Source: Flavobacterium coralii
Lineage (GTDB): Bacteria; Bacteroidota; Bacteroidia; Flavobacteriales; Flavobacteriaceae
DNA: 64,000 bases
NCBI RefSeq assembly: GCF_019891545.1
Contig: NZ_JAHDIU010000001.1
Coordinates: forward strand, 372,001 to 436,000
Direction: 5' to 3'
A program made the position numbers and the translations under genes. Position 1 is the first letter of the stretch. Each line of letters opens with the position of its first letter. The notes beneath the pieces are model-generated. The model was not told the DNA's origin and made no database searches. It saw only the letters and a program-made list of their open reading frames with translations. This document shows positions 63,316 to 64,000 of this stretch, one piece after another.

Positions 63316-64000
63316 ATGAACTTTAAAACTAAAAAGTCTGCTGACAACAGGATGGTGTTTGTAGACAAGTATGATAGAAGTATAGAAACTAATTTTGTTG
63401 ATGTTTCTTATAATCAGGATAATTACGTTTTAGCGAAGCGCGACAATTCTCCGTTTTACGCTGTACTCGACCTTGACGGTAGGGAGGCAGATGAAGAACT
63501 AAATGTTGTTCACCGTTTTGAGAATGGGTTATTGCTTACTTATAAGCCTTTTACAAAACAGTACCGTTCGTCAGATAATTATACTTATGATGTAAATTAT
63601 AATGTATATGCTGTATATGATTTTGATACAAAGCAGTCGGGCGTAGTTGGTATTATACAATCTGATAGTGTTTTAGAGCATAAAACTGCCCCCGCAGTAC
63701 ACAAGCTTAAAAGTTTTATGGGAAAAATTATCTATGCTTTTGATAATTTTATATTTTCTGAAATTTTTGGCGACGGACTGCTTATCACTGCCACCCATTT
63801 TAACTTTGCAGGTATGTTAACCTCCGGTAAAGCGGGAAGTATTTTTGATATGTATGCATCCAAGAAAATATGGAATGTTGCTGATCTTGCTTTGTGCTTA
63901 GAATTTAACGAAGAAACCAGTGTAGAGAATCTGCTTATAAACAGCCGTATATTTAAAGAAGTTGAATATACACTTTATACACTTGTATCCTATGCCGGTC
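63316..64000 (+). CDS. Unrecognised protein, partial (C-terminus beyond window)
   Basis: An open frame of 228 codons from ATG at 63316 to the right edge without a stop. It has no signal peptide. The sequence is beta-rich with repeated charged-aromatic strands (YAVYDFDTKQSGVVGIIQSD, HKLKSFMGKIIYAFDNFIFS), perhaps beta-propeller-like, but no family is recognised. No clear promoter box was found in the 177-base gap before it. Confidence 0.7.
   Translation, partial: MNFKTKKSADNRMVFVDKYDRSIETNFVDVSYNQDNYVLAKRDNSPFYAVLDLDGREADEELNVVHRFENGLLLTYKPFTKQYRSSDNYTYDVNYNVYAVYDFDTKQSGVVGIIQSDSVLEHKTAPAVHKLKSFMGKIIYAFDNFIFSEIFGDGLLITATHFNFAGMLTSGKAGSIFDMYASKKIWNVADLALCLEFNEETSVENLLINSRIFKEVEYTLYTLVSYAG

Overview
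The window is a chromosomal segment of a Bacteroidota bacterium, most likely a Flavobacteriaceae member close to Flavobacterium. The signs are moderate-to-low GC, promoters of the Bacteroidota TAnnTTTG type, a T9SS sorting domain on a secreted nuclease, a GldM-like protein, a carboxypeptidase-regulatory/TonB-type outer membrane receptor, and family-specific genes (DUF3822-rsmD, DUF5723, panB next to an RluA-type synthase, a type IB topoisomerase). No tRNA, rRNA operon, insertion sequence, prophage or CRISPR array was seen. One structural RNA, the RNase P RNA, lies at 27929-28245.

Region by region. 1-9 kb: a partial DUF4369-type lipoprotein, an MBL-rhodanese persulfide dioxygenase of CstB type, glutamate dehydrogenase, an outer membrane receptor, an ArsC/YfgD-like protein, a CPBP protease and menE. 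9-19 kb: secreted M1 peptidase and esterase, a DUF5723 protein, an RluA-type synthase, panB, serine deaminase, an orphan GldM-C-terminal-like protein and a T9SS endonuclease I. 18.7-31.6 kb: RNA methyltransferases, an AraC regulator, DUF983 and DUF2254 proteins, dnaX, topoisomerase IB, rnpB, rsmD/DUF3822 and a RecD-like helicase. The dnaX gene is split by an A10 slippery run, so it probably makes both gamma and tau. 31.6-39 kb: a composite hairpin repeat, kdsB and a three-gene RND efflux operon. 39-48.4 kb: Zn-alcohol dehydrogenase, YdeI-like protein, an OmpR-type two-component system, a sulfur cluster (TauE/SafE, Crp/Fnr, split YeeE/YedE pair) and two SDRs.

48.5-59 kb is a Kdp potassium-uptake locus read on the minus strand: two small unknown proteins, kdpF, kdpA, kdpB, kdpC, a porin-like protein, a KdpD lacking its kinase half, and a separate HAMP-PAS histidine kinase. 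A sigma-54-dependent NtrC-type regulator lies just upstream behind its own terminator, and a sigma-54-like promoter sits before the first gene. No KdpE-type regulator is in the locus. This suggests Kdp control by a split sensor and a sigma-54 activator instead of canonical KdpDE. 59-64 kb: a divergent AT-rich M19-like dipeptidase, mnmE, a tandem universal stress protein and an unrecognised ORF cut by the window edge.

Most of the window is ordinary core genome. The points most worth a second look are the dnaX slippery site, the rewired Kdp locus with its two unknown leader genes, the GldM-like protein next to a T9SS cargo gene, and the composite hairpin repeat at 31.6-31.9 kb.
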